The notes under the pieces: model-generated
What the model saw: only the letters and a program-made list of their open reading frames with translations
Database searches by the model: none
Told to the model about the DNA's origin: nothing
Part shown: piece by piece, positions 10,427-18,949 of the stretch
How the letters are laid out: every line of letters starts with the position of its first letter
Position numbering within the stretch: the stretch's first letter is position 1
Program-made: the position numbers and the translations under genes
DNA from: Alphaproteobacteria bacterium
GTDB taxonomy: Bacteria > Pseudomonadota > Alphaproteobacteria > ATCC43930 > CGMCC-115725
Reading direction: 5' to 3'
DNA: 64,000 nucleotides
NCBI GenBank assembly: GCA_021325525.1
Contig: JAJPHB010000095.1
Span: 1 to 64,000, forward strand

Positions 10427-11235
10427 CGTTCCAGACGCTCGATGCCGAGATCGACGCAGAGGACGACGGCGGAGGTGAGGAGGAGGCCGGCGAAGACGCC
10501 CGTCGTGTCGAAGACGCCTTCCGATTGCGCCACGACATAGCCGATGCCGCGCGCCGAGCCCAGATACTCGCCGACGACGGCGCCGACCAGGGCGAAGCCG
10601 ATCGAGGTGTGGAGCGATGAGAAAATCCAGGCCATCGCCGAGGGCAGGTAGACATGGCGGAGGAGCTGGTGGTCGGTCGCCTGCAGCATGCGCGCATTGT
10701 TGAGGATGACGAGGTCGACCTCGCGCACGCCCTGATAGGTGTTGAAGAAGACGACGAAGAAGACGAGCGTCACGCCGAGCGCCACCTTGGAGGCGATGCC
10801 GAGCCCGAACCAGAGAAGGAAGATCGGCGCCAGGATGACGCGGGGCAGGGCGTTCAGGATGCGGATATAGGGGTCGAAGACGGCGGCCAGCAGATCGACG
10901 CGCGCGAAGGCCAAGCCGAAGCCGACGCCGATCACCGTGCCGATGGCGAAGGCGAGGAAGGCCTCGATGAGGGTCGTCGCCAGATGCTCCCAGATGAAGC
11001 CCGTGGTGAGCCACTCCCAGAGGCGGAGGGCGATGTCGGAGGGGCGGCTGAAGAAGAAGGGGTCGAGGATCTGCTGGACCGACAGCGCCTGCCAGATGGC
11101 GACGAGCATGACGAAGGTTGCGACCTGCAGCGCGACGATGACGCCGCGCCCCGCCTTCCGCCGCTTGCTGGCGGTGGCGAGCTTGCCGTCCTCGGCGCCG
11201 AGAGGCTCAGGTGCCTTGTCAAGGGTGTCGCGCAT
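10396..11235 (-). CDS. NitT/TauT-type ABC importer, permease
   Basis: A 279-residue membrane protein of the SsuC/TauC family with about six helices and the cytoplasmic EAA-like loop in HQLLRHVYLPSAMAWIFSSLHTSIGFALVGAVVGEYLGS. Family members transport nitrate, sulfonates, taurine, thiamine precursors or aromatic acids. It is last in a three-gene unit (binding protein, ATPase, permease). Its start overlaps the ATPase stop by 17 bases. The tail end overlaps the convergent LD-carboxypeptidase gene. Confidence 0.9.
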   Translation of the reverse strand: MRDTLDKAPEPLGAEDGKLATASKRRKAGRGVIVALQVATFVMLVAIWQALSVQQILDPFFFSRPSDIALRLWEWLTTGFIWEHLATTLIEAFLAFAIGTVIGVGFGLAFARVDLLAAVFDPYIRILNALPRVILAPIFLLWFGLGIASKVALGVTLVFFVVFFNTYQGVREVDLVILNNARMLQATDHQLLRHVYLPSAMAWIFSSLHTSIGFALVGAVVGEYLGSARGIGYVVAQSEGVFDTTGVFAGLLLTSAVVLCVDLGIERLERYLLRWRPRA

Positions 11236-12019
11236 CGTATGACCGCTTCACCTCCTCGCGGAGGTCGGCCCAGATCCTTGTATAGAGCCGGTTGAATTCG
11301 GGGTTGAGGCGGATCTCGGCGACGTCGCGCGGGCGGGGCAGATCGACCTCGTAGACGCCTTTCAGCCGCGCCGGCCCCGCCGAGAGCACGGCGACCTTGT
11401 CGGCGAGCGCGATCGCCTCTTCGAGGTCGTGCGTCACGAAGAGCACAGTCTTGCGCGTCTCCTGCCAGAGGCCCAGCAGCTCGTTCTCCATGATCTGCCG
11501 CGTCTGCACGTCGAGCGCGCCGAAGGGCTCGTCCATCAGGAGAATGCGCGGGTTGACGATCCAGCTCTGCGCAACGGCGACGCGCTTGCGCATCCCGCCG
11601 GAGAGCTGGTGCGGGAAGCGGTCCTCGAAACCTTTGAGGCCGACGCGCTCGATCCAGCGCCGCGCCTCCTCCATCGCCGCGGCGCGCGGCATGCTGCGGA
11701 AGAGCGGACCCAGCATGACGTTGTCGAGAACGCTCCGCCAAGGCAGCAGCGCATCCTGCTGGAAGAGGTATGTCGCGTGCTTATTGATGCCGGCAAGCGC
11801 CTCGCCGAAGACGAGGACGCGACCGGCCGGCGGGAAGAGCAGCCCCGCCGCGGCGTTGAGGAGAGTGGATTTGCCGCAGCCCGACGGCCCGACGATGGCG
11901 AGGAAGGTGCCCTCGGCGATGTCGAAGCTGATGTCGCGGGCGACGGTGTGCACCTCACCCGAGGGCGCGCGGAAGCGGATCGTCACCCCCTCGAAGGCGA
12001 CGGCGGGGATTGCGCGCAC
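11219..12019 (-). CDS. NitT/TauT-type ABC importer, ATPase
   Basis: An ATP-binding subunit of the SsuB/TauB family: Walker A GPSGCGKST, the Q-loop FQQDALLPWRSVLDNV, signature LSGGMRKRVAVAQ and Walker B ILLMDEPFGALD. The start is uncertain. GTG at 12019 gives 266 residues beginning VRAIPAVAFEGVTI. The frame is open back to ATG at 12115, but those extra codons (Arg/Pro-rich) are translated REP repeat and are unlike the family, so the shorter form is preferred. It is followed by the permease with a 17-base overlap. Confidence 0.85.
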   Translation of the reverse strand: MRAIPAVAFEGVTIRFRAPSGEVHTVARDISFDIAEGTFLAIVGPSGCGKSTLLNAAAGLLFPPAGRVLVFGEALAGINKHATYLFQQDALLPWRSVLDNVMLGPLFRSMPRAAAMEEARRWIERVGLKGFEDRFPHQLSGGMRKRVAVAQSWIVNPRILLMDEPFGALDVQTRQIMENELLGLWQETRKTVLFVTHDLEEAIALADKVAVLSAGPARLKGVYEVDLPRPRDVAEIRLNPEFNRLYTRIWADLREEVKRSYDARHP

Positions 12020-12046
12020 GGCAGACGCGGGCCGGCTGGTGTTACT

Positions 12047-12070
12047 CCCTCTCCCGCGAGCGGGAGAGGG
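12047..12070. repeat. REP hairpin, left member of an inverted pair
   Basis: CCCTCTCCCGC and GCGGGAGAGGG form a perfect 11-bp stem with a GA loop, followed by TCGGGGTAAGGGG. With the oppositely oriented copy at 12136 it makes a BIME-like unit between the binding-protein and ATPase genes. Confidence 0.85.
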
Positions 12071-12135
12071 TCGGGGTAAGGGGATGCGAGCACTGGCGGT
12101 GCCTCCGACCGGCACCGGCGCCGGCCCTCACCCTT

Positions 12136-12159
12136 CCCTCTCCCGCAAGCGGGAGAGGG
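12136..12159. repeat. REP hairpin, right member of an inverted pair
   Basis: CCCTCTCCCGC and GCGGGAGAGGG form a perfect 11-bp stem with an AA loop, preceded by CCCTCACCCTT, so it is inverted relative to the copy at 12047. Inside the transporter operon it could protect or terminate the binding-protein message. Confidence 0.85.
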
Positions 12160-12202
12160 TTGATCTTGAAGATCAGGTGCATCTCCCGTGCCCGCATTCT
12201 CC

Positions 12203-13267
12203 CTAGCTCTTCGCCCCGAACTTCGCGTCGGCCTTCTTCGCGAATTCGTTCGTATAGGTCTTCGTCACGTCGATATGCGCATTCTTGATCTCGGGGACGG
12301 ATTCGCTGAAGACGGCGAGCACCGCCTCGGCGCCCTTGGGGTCCATGAGCCCGGTCGTCGAATAAGTCGGAAGCATGTTCTTGAGGGCGGCGAGATAGGT
12401 CTTGGGATCCGAGGAGGTGAAGGCCTTCGGCATCTTCGCCATGATCTCCTCGGGCGTGTGGCCCTTGATCCAGACGAGCGTGTGTACGATGGCGTCGGCG
12501 AGGCGCTGCGCGGCGTCCTTATGCGCCTCGACCCAGCTCGTCTGGGTGTAGAGCGCGCCGGCCGGGTAGTCGCCGCCGAAGACCTTCTGCGTCTCCGCTT
12601 CGGTGCGCGTATCCGAGAGGATGCGGAGGTCCGGGTGGCGCGATTGCAGCTCGGTGACCGCCGGCTCGACGAGGACGCCGGCTTGCACCTGGTCCTGCTC
12701 CATCGCCGCGATCGAGGGGGCGCCGTTGCCGATGCCGACGACCGCGACCTTGTTGGGATCGAGCCCGTTCTTGCGCAGCAGGTATTTCAGGAAGAAATCG
12801 GTCGAGGAGCCGGGCGCGCTGACGCCGACATGCTTGCCGACGAGGTCGGCGAGCGTCTTGATGTTCGCCGTCTCCTTGGGCGACACGGTGAGGACGAGGC
12901 CGGGCAGCTTGTCGAAGATGACGATCGACTGCATTGCCTTGTGCTTCGCCGCCAGCTCGACCGTGTGGTCGTAAAAGCCCGAGACGACGTCGGCGCTGCC
13001 GCCGAGAACCGCGGTGAGCGCCGTCGAGCCGCCCTTGAAGTCGATGAGCTCGACATCGAGTCCCGCCTCCTTGTAGTAGCCGAGCTCGCGGGTCAGGATG
13101 GTCGGCAAGTAGCAGACGCAGCTCTCGCCGCCGACCGCGATCTTCACCTTCTCGGCGGCGCGTGCCGGCAGGGCGGCGCCAGCGGCGACAAGGAGCGCGG
13201 CGGCGAGCACGGCGCCGGCGCGGCGGCGCGCGGCGGAACGGGAATGGCAGGCGGCGTTTCCAAGCAT
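12203..13267 (-). CDS. NitT/TauT-type ABC importer, substrate-binding protein
   Basis: A 354-residue periplasmic protein. A long basic signal peptide (cleavage near ALPARA, residue 37) precedes KVKIAVGGESCVCYLPTILTRELGYYKEAGLDVELIDFKGG, the NMT1/THI5-like fold used by SsuA/TauA/NrtA relatives. The ligand is unknown. The Cys-Val-Cys near the start of the mature domain is unusual. The start at 13267 has GGGGAGTGAAGA. It is the first gene of the importer unit; 183 bases holding two REP hairpins separate it from the ATPase, which may help make more binding protein than transporter. Confidence 0.88.
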   Translation of the reverse strand: MLGNAACHSRSAARRRAGAVLAAALLVAAGAALPARAAEKVKIAVGGESCVCYLPTILTRELGYYKEAGLDVELIDFKGGSTALTAVLGGSADVVSGFYDHTVELAAKHKAMQSIVIFDKLPGLVLTVSPKETANIKTLADLVGKHVGVSAPGSSTDFFLKYLLRKNGLDPNKVAVVGIGNGAPSIAAMEQDQVQAGVLVEPAVTELQSRHPDLRILSDTRTEAETQKVFGGDYPAGALYTQTSWVEAHKDAAQRLADAIVHTLVWIKGHTPEEIMAKMPKAFTSSDPKTYLAALKNMLPTYSTTGLMDPKGAEAVLAVFSESVPEIKNAHIDVTKTYTNEFAKKADAKFGAKS

Positions 13268-13279
13268 TCTTCACTCCCC

Positions 13280-13309
13280 ATGACTTCTGGTCCGGGCGGA
13301 CCATACAAT
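13280..13309 (+). promoter_or_regulatory. Predicted promoter with embedded palindrome
   Basis: ATGACT (13280-13285), 18 bases, TACAAT (13304-13309) is a plausible rightward promoter for the GH16 gene. The spacer contains TGGTCC-GGGC-GGACCA (13288-13303), a 6+6 inverted repeat suited to a dimeric regulator. The same palindrome lies just upstream of the divergent binding-protein gene. Confidence 0.5.
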
Positions 13310-13385
13310 TCTCGGCATCGGAAGTCGAACCCGGGACGCGAGGTCGGCGTTCACTGCGGGTCAGCCCCTTCCGCGATGCCATACC

Positions 13386-14252
13386 ATGCCACGAACCTTC
13401 CGTCTTCTCCTCTGTCTCCTCGCCATCTTCGCCGCTCGTTCGGCCTTGGCCGTTCCCGACCAGGCCTTGCGCAGCGTGCCGCCGCCGGTCCCGCCGGCGA
13501 TCGCGCATTTGGGATACCACCTCGTCCAGAACTGGGATTTCGGCGTCACCGTCACCTCGCTCGAGGCGCTGCGCCGCGACTTCTTCACGCGCTTCGTCTA
13601 TGACCGCGGCACGCTCGACCATTTGGCGGCGAATGGCGAATGGCAGCGCTATCGCGACGACGGCAATCACGAGATCAAGGGCGGCGTCCTCGACCTCGTG
13701 GCGCGGCTGAAGGGCGGCCTCCGCGACGGCGGGATCGAAAGCGGCATGCTGCGCTCGAAATGGACGGGGAAATACGGCTATTTCGAGTGCCGCATGAAAG
13801 TCCCGCGCGGGCGCGGCCTATGGCCGGCCTTCTGGCTCAATCCTCAGGACCAGCGCTGGCCGCCCGAGATCGATGTCGTCGAGATCGTCAACAACGGGCG
13901 CGATACGACGCGGAACAGCTTCCACAATGTGCATGCCGGCCGGCCGGGCGATGCCGGCGACATCGCGACGCGTCTCGACCGCTGGGGGTCGTTCCGTCCG
14001 GAATTCGACTATGCCGACGGCTTTCACACCTTCGCGGTGTTATGGACGCCGGACCGCGTCATCCACTATGTCGATGATGTGCCCGTCGCCGAGCGGCGGT
14101 TTCTCTGGCGCCATGCCGATGGCAGCGACGCCGGGCCGGCGCATATCCTCTTGAACCTTGCCGTCGGCGGCGCCTGGCCGGAAGCACCGACCAGCGCCGC
14201 CGAATTCCCGGCGACTCTCCAGGTCGAATACATTCGGGTGTGGCAGAAATAG
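13386..14252 (+). CDS. Secreted glycoside hydrolase family 16 protein
   Basis: A 288-residue protein with a signal peptide (about residues 1-22, cleavage near ALA) and a GH16 jelly-roll domain. The catalytic signature EIDVVE is present (nucleophile Glu 161, Asp 163, acid/base Glu 166), preceded by GYFECRMKVPRGRGLWPAFWL as in laminarinases and lichenases. It should cleave beta-1,3 or mixed beta-glucans, or other matrix polysaccharides, outside the cytoplasm; the substrate is not resolvable. The ribosome site is weak. It is divergent from the NitT-type importer and has a promoter containing a palindrome. Confidence 0.9.
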   Translation: MPRTFRLLLCLLAIFAARSALAVPDQALRSVPPPVPPAIAHLGYHLVQNWDFGVTVTSLEALRRDFFTRFVYDRGTLDHLAANGEWQRYRDDGNHEIKGGVLDLVARLKGGLRDGGIESGMLRSKWTGKYGYFECRMKVPRGRGLWPAFWLNPQDQRWPPEIDVVEIVNNGRDTTRNSFHNVHAGRPGDAGDIATRLDRWGSFRPEFDYADGFHTFAVLWTPDRVIHYVDDVPVAERRFLWRHADGSDAGPAHILLNLAVGGAWPEAPTSAAEFPATLQVEYIRVWQK

Positions 14253-14291
14253 GAAAGCGGCGCTGGCCCGACCCGATCAGGGCCGCAAGGC

Positions 14292-14594
14292 TCAGGCCTG
14301 CGCCGCCGCTCTCCGCGCGGCCGCCGCTTCGACGCGGCGCTTGAGGCGCCGCGCCTCGGCCGGGAGCTTGCGGTCAGGGGTGAGGGTCAGATAGGCGTCG
14401 ATGCCGCCCTTCTGCTCGATCGTCCGCAGCGCATGCGCCGAGAGGCGGAGCCGCACCGAGCCGCCGAGCGCGTCCGAGAGCAGCGATGCGGTCTGGAGGT
14501 TGGGCAGGAAGCGCCGCTTCGTCTTGTTGTTGGCGTGGCTCACATTATGGCCGACCTGCACGCCCTTGCCAGTGATCGAGCACCTTCTCGCCAT
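14292..14594 (-). CDS. rpmB: 50S ribosomal protein L28
   Basis: A 100-residue basic protein with the L28 start [34 protein letters not shown] and a C-terminal Arg/Ala-rich extension common in alphaproteobacteria. It binds 23S rRNA in the large subunit. No rpmG or radC neighbour is present here. The gene stands alone between the GH16 gene (convergent) and meaB (same strand, 90 bases upstream). Confidence 0.97.
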   Translation of the reverse strand: MARRCSITGKGVQVGHNVSHANNKTKRRFLPNLQTASLLSDALGGSVRLRLSAHALRTIEQKGGIDAYLTLTPDRKLPAEARRLKRRVEAAAARRAAAQA

Positions 14595-14684
14595 GACAGA
14601 AATCCTTGGGACAACACCGAATACGCGCCGGCGAGGGTGCCGCCGCGCGGGAAGCCGCGTGTCTAGCGCAGGCGTCTTTGGCGG

Positions 14685-15698
14685 TCAAGCCGGATCGCCG
14701 CCGCCCTCCCGGCGCAAAAAAGCATCGAGCAGGCGCCGTGCCGCGACCGTGGGGGCGGCGCGCCCGGCTTCGACCTCGGCCTCGATACCAGGGAGGCGCC
14801 GGGCGATCTCCGGGCTTTGCCGCAGGCGCTCCAGCAGCCCCTCGCCGATCTCGGCCCAAAGGGCGGCGCGCGCCTGCTCGGCGCGGCGGCGAGCGAAGGC
14901 GCCTGCCGCCTCCATCGCCCTCCGGTAGCGCTGGGCGGTCTCCCACACTTTGCCGATGCCGGCGCCCGTCAGGGCCGAGACCGCCGCCACCTCGGCCCTC
15001 CAATGTGGCGAGGGCGGGCGCAGGAGGCGGAGGGCGCTGCGGTAATCGGCGACGGCGCGGCGCGCCGCACCAGCGAATTCGCCATCCGCCTTGTTGACCA
15101 GGATGAGGTCGGCGAGCTCGACGGCGCCCTTTTTTATCCCTTGCAGCTCATCGCCGCCGCCCGGCAGCAGCAGGAGCAGGAACATGTCGACCATGTCGGC
15201 GACCGCCGTCTCCGACTGGCCGATGCCCACGGTCTCGACGAGGACGACATCGAAGCCGGCGGCTTCGCAGAGCAGCATCGTCTCGCGCGTCCGCCGGGCG
15301 ACGCCGCCGAGCGTGCCGCCGGCCGGCGAGGGGCGGATGAAGGCGGCCGGGTGGCGCGCGAGCTCGCCCATGCGCGTCTTGTCGCCGAGGATCGAGCCGC
15401 CGCCGCGCCGCGAGGAGGGATCGACGGCAAGCACGGCGATGCGATGGCCGCGGCCGGCGAGGTGCAAGCCGAACGCCTCGATGAAGGTCGATTTGCCGAC
15501 GCCAGGGACGCCCGAGATGCCGAGCCGCATCGAACCCTGAGGGCCGGGCAGCAGCGCGCCGAGCAGGGCCTCCGCCGCCTCACGGTGGTCGAGGCGCGCC
15601 GATTCGACGAGGGTGATGGCACGCGCGAGGGCGCGGCGGTCGCCGGCACGGATGGCGGCGGCGAGCGCCGCCGGGTCGGGCGGGCGCGGCTGGGTCAT
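14685..15698 (-). CDS. meaB: MeaB/ArgK-type G-protein chaperone of methylmalonyl-CoA mutase
   Basis: A 337-residue G3E-family GTPase with P-loop GVPGVGKS (63-70), [30 protein letters not shown] and the base-recognition NKAD. MeaB binds the mutase, gates cobalamin loading and protects the enzyme from inactivation. Its partner mutase is encoded at 2225-4378. The clear MeaB motifs make a transport-related ArgK role unlikely. It is divergent from the protease gene at 15835. Confidence 0.94.
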   Translation of the reverse strand: MTQPRPPDPAALAAAIRAGDRRALARAITLVESARLDHREAAEALLGALLPGPQGSMRLGISGVPGVGKSTFIEAFGLHLAGRGHRIAVLAVDPSSRRGGGSILGDKTRMGELARHPAAFIRPSPAGGTLGGVARRTRETMLLCEAAGFDVVLVETVGIGQSETAVADMVDMFLLLLLPGGGDELQGIKKGAVELADLILVNKADGEFAGAARRAVADYRSALRLLRPPSPHWRAEVAAVSALTGAGIGKVWETAQRYRRAMEAAGAFARRRAEQARAALWAEIGEGLLERLRQSPEIARRLPGIEAEVEAGRAAPTVAARRLLDAFLRREGGGDPA

Positions 15699-15834
15699 CG
15701 CGTCCGATTAGCATGCGCGCGGCGCAGCGGAAAGGCGCGCTGCGCAGGGTGGCGCCAGCGTCGGTGCAAAAGAAAGGGTGAGGCACTGGCTCAAACCCGG
15801 TGCTATGGAGGCGCGTGCGAAAGGCAGGGAGAGG

Positions 15835-16608
15835 ATGATGCAAGCGCCAATGCGGGCCGCGGCGCGAATCGGGTCGAGCCTTGCGCTCCTGCTCGCGGTG
15901 CTGGCAGCCGCCGCAGAGGCTGGCGCTCCGGCATCGCCGCTTCCCGGCATCGGCGCGCATGATCCGCGCGTCCGGATCGATCCCGCAGCGGCGCCGTGGC
16001 GCGGCGTCGGCAAGCTGCAGGCGACGAGCGGCAATCTGCACCAATCCTGCACCGCGACGCTGGTCGGGCTGCGGACGGTGCTGACCGCGGCGCATTGCCT
16101 CTTCAATCCGCGCACGCGGCGCTATTTCCCGCCTTCCGCCCTGCACTTCCTCCTCGGCTATGCCGGCGGGGACTATGAAGGTGAGGGCACGGGCACACAA
16201 ATCCGGGTCGCCTCCGGCTACGATCCGCGGCAGCCGCTGAAGACGCTCGGCCGGGATTGGGCTCTCGTCCGTGTCGATGCGGCTCTCGGGACGCCCGACC
16301 GCATCCTCCGCATACGCCCGACGCCGCCCGAGCCGGGAGCACGCGTCATGATCGGCGGCTACAGCCAGGACCATCGCCAGCTCCTGACCGCCGACCCAAC
16401 ATGCCGCATCATCGGGGCGGCGCGGGATGCCGCCGGCGATCCGGTGCTCCGGCATGACTGCGCCGCGACGCGCGGCGCAAGCGGGGCGCCCGTCCTCGTC
16501 CAAGACGGCGCCGGCTGGGGGATCGGCGGCATCGACGTCGCCGCTGAGAAGGGCGCCGCAGCGGGCATCGTCGCGATCGTCGTCGAGGCGGCGCCCGACC
16601 TTGAATGA
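15835..16608 (+). CDS. Secreted trypsin-like serine protease (S1)
   Basis: A 257-residue protein with an N-terminal hydrophobic signal (residues 10-30) and a chymotrypsin-fold domain. The catalytic triad is visible as TAAHC (His 87), DWALVRVD (Asp 141) and RGASGAP (Ser 217). The usual GDSGGP is altered to GASGAP, while the preceding cysteines SC and DC could form the standard disulfides. Similar small proteases are common in alphaproteobacterial genomes, with unknown targets. Tandem ATGs at 15835 and 15838 follow AGGGAGAGG. The frame is open upstream but without signal-peptide character. Confidence 0.86.
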   Translation: MMQAPMRAAARIGSSLALLLAVLAAAAEAGAPASPLPGIGAHDPRVRIDPAAAPWRGVGKLQATSGNLHQSCTATLVGLRTVLTAAHCLFNPRTRRYFPPSALHFLLGYAGGDYEGEGTGTQIRVASGYDPRQPLKTLGRDWALVRVDAALGTPDRILRIRPTPPEPGARVMIGGYSQDHRQLLTADPTCRIIGAARDAAGDPVLRHDCAATRGASGAPVLVQDGAGWGIGGIDVAAEKGAAAGIVAIVVEAAPDLE

Positions 16609-16701
16609 AGGCGAGCGTCGCCGCGCTCGACGGCCAGCAAGACAAGTGGCGCAGCGGCGCGCCCGTGCTAGCATTCCATTCCGCATTGGCGGGAGGGAAG
16701 G

Positions 16702-17793
16702 ATGACGGACAAGAAGACGGGACAGCGCATTTCTCGGCGCCAGGCTCTGCGGCGCGGCCTGCGCCTCGGCGCCGGCCTTGCGGCCTTCGGCGTCGCCTCG
16801 GGCCGGTTCCGCCGCGCCGCCGCGGATGCTGGCAAGGTCGTGGTGCGGACCGGCGGCGGCGCTTACGAGGAGGCGCTGCGCAAGGCAATCTTCGAGCCCT
16901 TCACGGCGGCGACCGGGATCCAGGTCGTGCCTTTCGCGACCAATGTCGCGAAGCTGGTCGCCATGGTGGAATCGGGCAATATCGAGATCGACGTCGCCGA
17001 TCTCGGCGAATTCACCACCGTCACCTTCCAGAACAAGGGGGCGCTCGCGAAGATCGACAAATCGAAATTCACCCGCACGGACCTCGCCGATCTCGACCCG
17101 GTGCGCGACTACTACATCGGCGAGAACACCTATGCGACCGTGCTCGGCTACAACAAGGACGCGTTCCCGACGAAGCATCCGCAGAGCTGGGCCGAATTCT
17201 GGGACGTATCGGCCTTTCCCGGCACGCGCATGCTCGAGGACATGGGCGCCGAATACCCAAATCTCGAATTCGCGCTGCTCGCCGACGGCGTGCCGATGGA
17301 CAAGCTCTACCCGCTCGACGTGCCGCGCGCCTTCAAGAAGCTGCGCGCCATCCGCCCGCACATCGCCAAATGGTGGGATTCCGGCGCCGTCTCGGCGCAG
17401 ATGCTGGCGAGCAAGCAGACGGTGCTCGGCAGCATCTGGAGCGGGCGGATCCAGGCGCTCGTCGATGCCAACGCCCCGGTCGCCATCGAATGGAACCAAT
17501 CGTCGCGGCAGCTCCAGACGCTGTGCATCCTGAAGGGCGCGCCCAACCTCGACAACGCCCACAAATATATCGACTTCGCGCTCCAGCCGAAGCAGCAGGC
17601 CGAAGTGGCCCGGCTCAGCGGCTATGGCCCCATCAACCGCAAGGCCTTCGATCATATCGATGCGGCGACGGCCGACAAGCTGCCGACCTCGCCTCAGCAT
17701 CTCAAGATCTCCTTCGCCACCGACGCCTCGTGGTGGGTGGCGCATCGCGCCGAGATCGCCGACCAATGGCAGAGCTTCCTGTTGGGAGGATGA
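16702..17793 (+). CDS. Polyamine-type ABC importer, substrate-binding protein (PotD-like)
   Basis: A 363-residue periplasmic binding protein with a likely Tat signal, RISRRQALRRGLRLGAG, then a PotD/PotF-like domain starting VVVRTGGGAYEEALRKAIFEPFTAATGIQV. The genes that follow (ATPase and two permeases) complete a spermidine/putrescine-class importer. Ligands in this class range from polyamines to opines, sugars-phosphates and organic acids, so the substrate is not assigned. GGGAGGGAAGG precedes the ATG. Confidence 0.9.
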   Translation: MTDKKTGQRISRRQALRRGLRLGAGLAAFGVASGRFRRAAADAGKVVVRTGGGAYEEALRKAIFEPFTAATGIQVVPFATNVAKLVAMVESGNIEIDVADLGEFTTVTFQNKGALAKIDKSKFTRTDLADLDPVRDYYIGENTYATVLGYNKDAFPTKHPQSWAEFWDVSAFPGTRMLEDMGAEYPNLEFALLADGVPMDKLYPLDVPRAFKKLRAIRPHIAKWWDSGAVSAQMLASKQTVLGSIWSGRIQALVDANAPVAIEWNQSSRQLQTLCILKGAPNLDNAHKYIDFALQPKQQAEVARLSGYGPINRKAFDHIDAATADKLPTSPQHLKISFATDASWWVAHRAEIADQWQSFLLGG

Positions 17794-17821
17794 GCGGCGG
17801 GACTCTGCGGGCACGGCGCGC

Positions 17822-18949
17822 GTGAGAGGAGCGGGCGGCGCCGCTCTGCGGCTCGAAGGCTTGGGCAAGTCCTATGGCGGCGTCACCGCGGTCGCAGGGG
17901 TGTCGCTGGCGGTCCATGCCGGCGAGTTCGTGACGCTGCTCGGACCCAGCGGCTCGGGCAAGACGACGACGCTGATGATGATCGCCGGCTTCGTCGCGCC
18001 GAGCGCCGGCGAGATCATGATCGACAGCCGCCCGGTGGCGCGCGTGCCGCCCGAAAAGCGCGGGCTCGGCATGGTGTTTCAGAACTATGCGCTGTTCCCG
18101 CATATGACCGTCGCCGCCAATATCGCCTTTCCGCTGAAGATGCGCGGCTGGCCGCGCGCCGAATGGCGCCCCCGCGTCGCGCGGGCGCTCGAGATGGTGA
18201 AGCTGCCGGGTTACGAGGAGCGCTTTCCGCGCCAGCTCTCCGGCGGGCAGCAGCAGCGCGTTGCGCTCGCCCGGGCGCTGGTCTTCGAGCCCCGCGTCCT
18301 CCTCATGGACGAGCCCTTGGGCGCCCTCGACAAGAAGCTGCGCGAGCATATGCAGGCCGAGATCAAGCGCATCCAGCGGGCGCTCGGCGTGACCGTCCTC
18401 TATGTGACGCATGACCAGGAAGAGGCGCTCACCATGTCCGACCGCATCGTCGTCATGCGCGACGGCCGGATCGAACAGTTCGGAACGCCCGTCGAGCTCT
18501 ATGAGGAGCCGGCCAACGCCTTCGTTGCCGATTTCATCGGCGAATCGAATTTCCTCAGCGGCACGGTGGTGGGATTCGCGCCGGACGGGTCGGCCGAGCT
18601 CCGCGGCGCCGGCGGCCGCCGTTTCCGCGCGGCGCCGCGCGGCGCCGTTGCCGCGGGCGCCGCCGTCGCGGCGGCGCTGCGGCCGGAGCGGCTGCGGCTG
18701 ATGCGCAACGGCGAGGAATCTTCTGGCGAGGAGAATTGCTGGGAGGGGCGGGTCGCCGAGATCGTCTATCTCGGCGAGGCGATCAAGCTGCGCGTCGCCG
18801 TGGACGAGCTGACGCTGACCGCGAAGATGCGAAACGGCGACGGCGGCCCGACGCCTTGCCCCGGCGATCGCGTTCGCCTTGCCTGGCGCGCCGACCACAC
18901 GGTGCTGCTCGGGACCCCGCAGCCGGGAGAGGAGGCGGGCGCGCCTTGA
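17822..18949 (+). CDS. Polyamine-type ABC importer, ATPase (PotA-like)
   Basis: A 375-residue ATPase: Walker [11 protein letters not shown], signature [15 protein letters not shown], Walker [14 protein letters not shown]-loop THD, then a C-terminal TOBE domain (about 290-365). The start is assigned to GTG at 17822 because no other start lies between it and the preceding stop in this frame; its ribosome site is weak. It lies 28 bases after the binding protein and overlaps the next permease start by four bases (TTGA). Confidence 0.92.
   Translation: MRGAGGAALRLEGLGKSYGGVTAVAGVSLAVHAGEFVTLLGPSGSGKTTTLMMIAGFVAPSAGEIMIDSRPVARVPPEKRGLGMVFQNYALFPHMTVAANIAFPLKMRGWPRAEWRPRVARALEMVKLPGYEERFPRQLSGGQQQRVALARALVFEPRVLLMDEPLGALDKKLREHMQAEIKRIQRALGVTVLYVTHDQEEALTMSDRIVVMRDGRIEQFGTPVELYEEPANAFVADFIGESNFLSGTVVGFAPDGSAELRGAGGRRFRAAPRGAVAAGAAVAAALRPERLRLMRNGEESSGEENCWEGRVAEIVYLGEAIKLRVAVDELTLTAKMRNGDGGPTPCPGDRVRLAWRADHTVLLGTPQPGEEAGAP

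Noticed and set aside
12020-12115. N-terminal extension of the NitT-type ATPase
   Set aside because: These codons are translated REP repeat and give Pro/Arg-rich sequence unlike the family. A start at 12019 is preferred, though its ribosome site is weak.
17790-17825. Mini-frame beginning ATGAGCGGC after the binding-protein stop
   Set aside because: Eleven codons only and out of frame with the ATPase. It could couple translation but is not supported as a gene.
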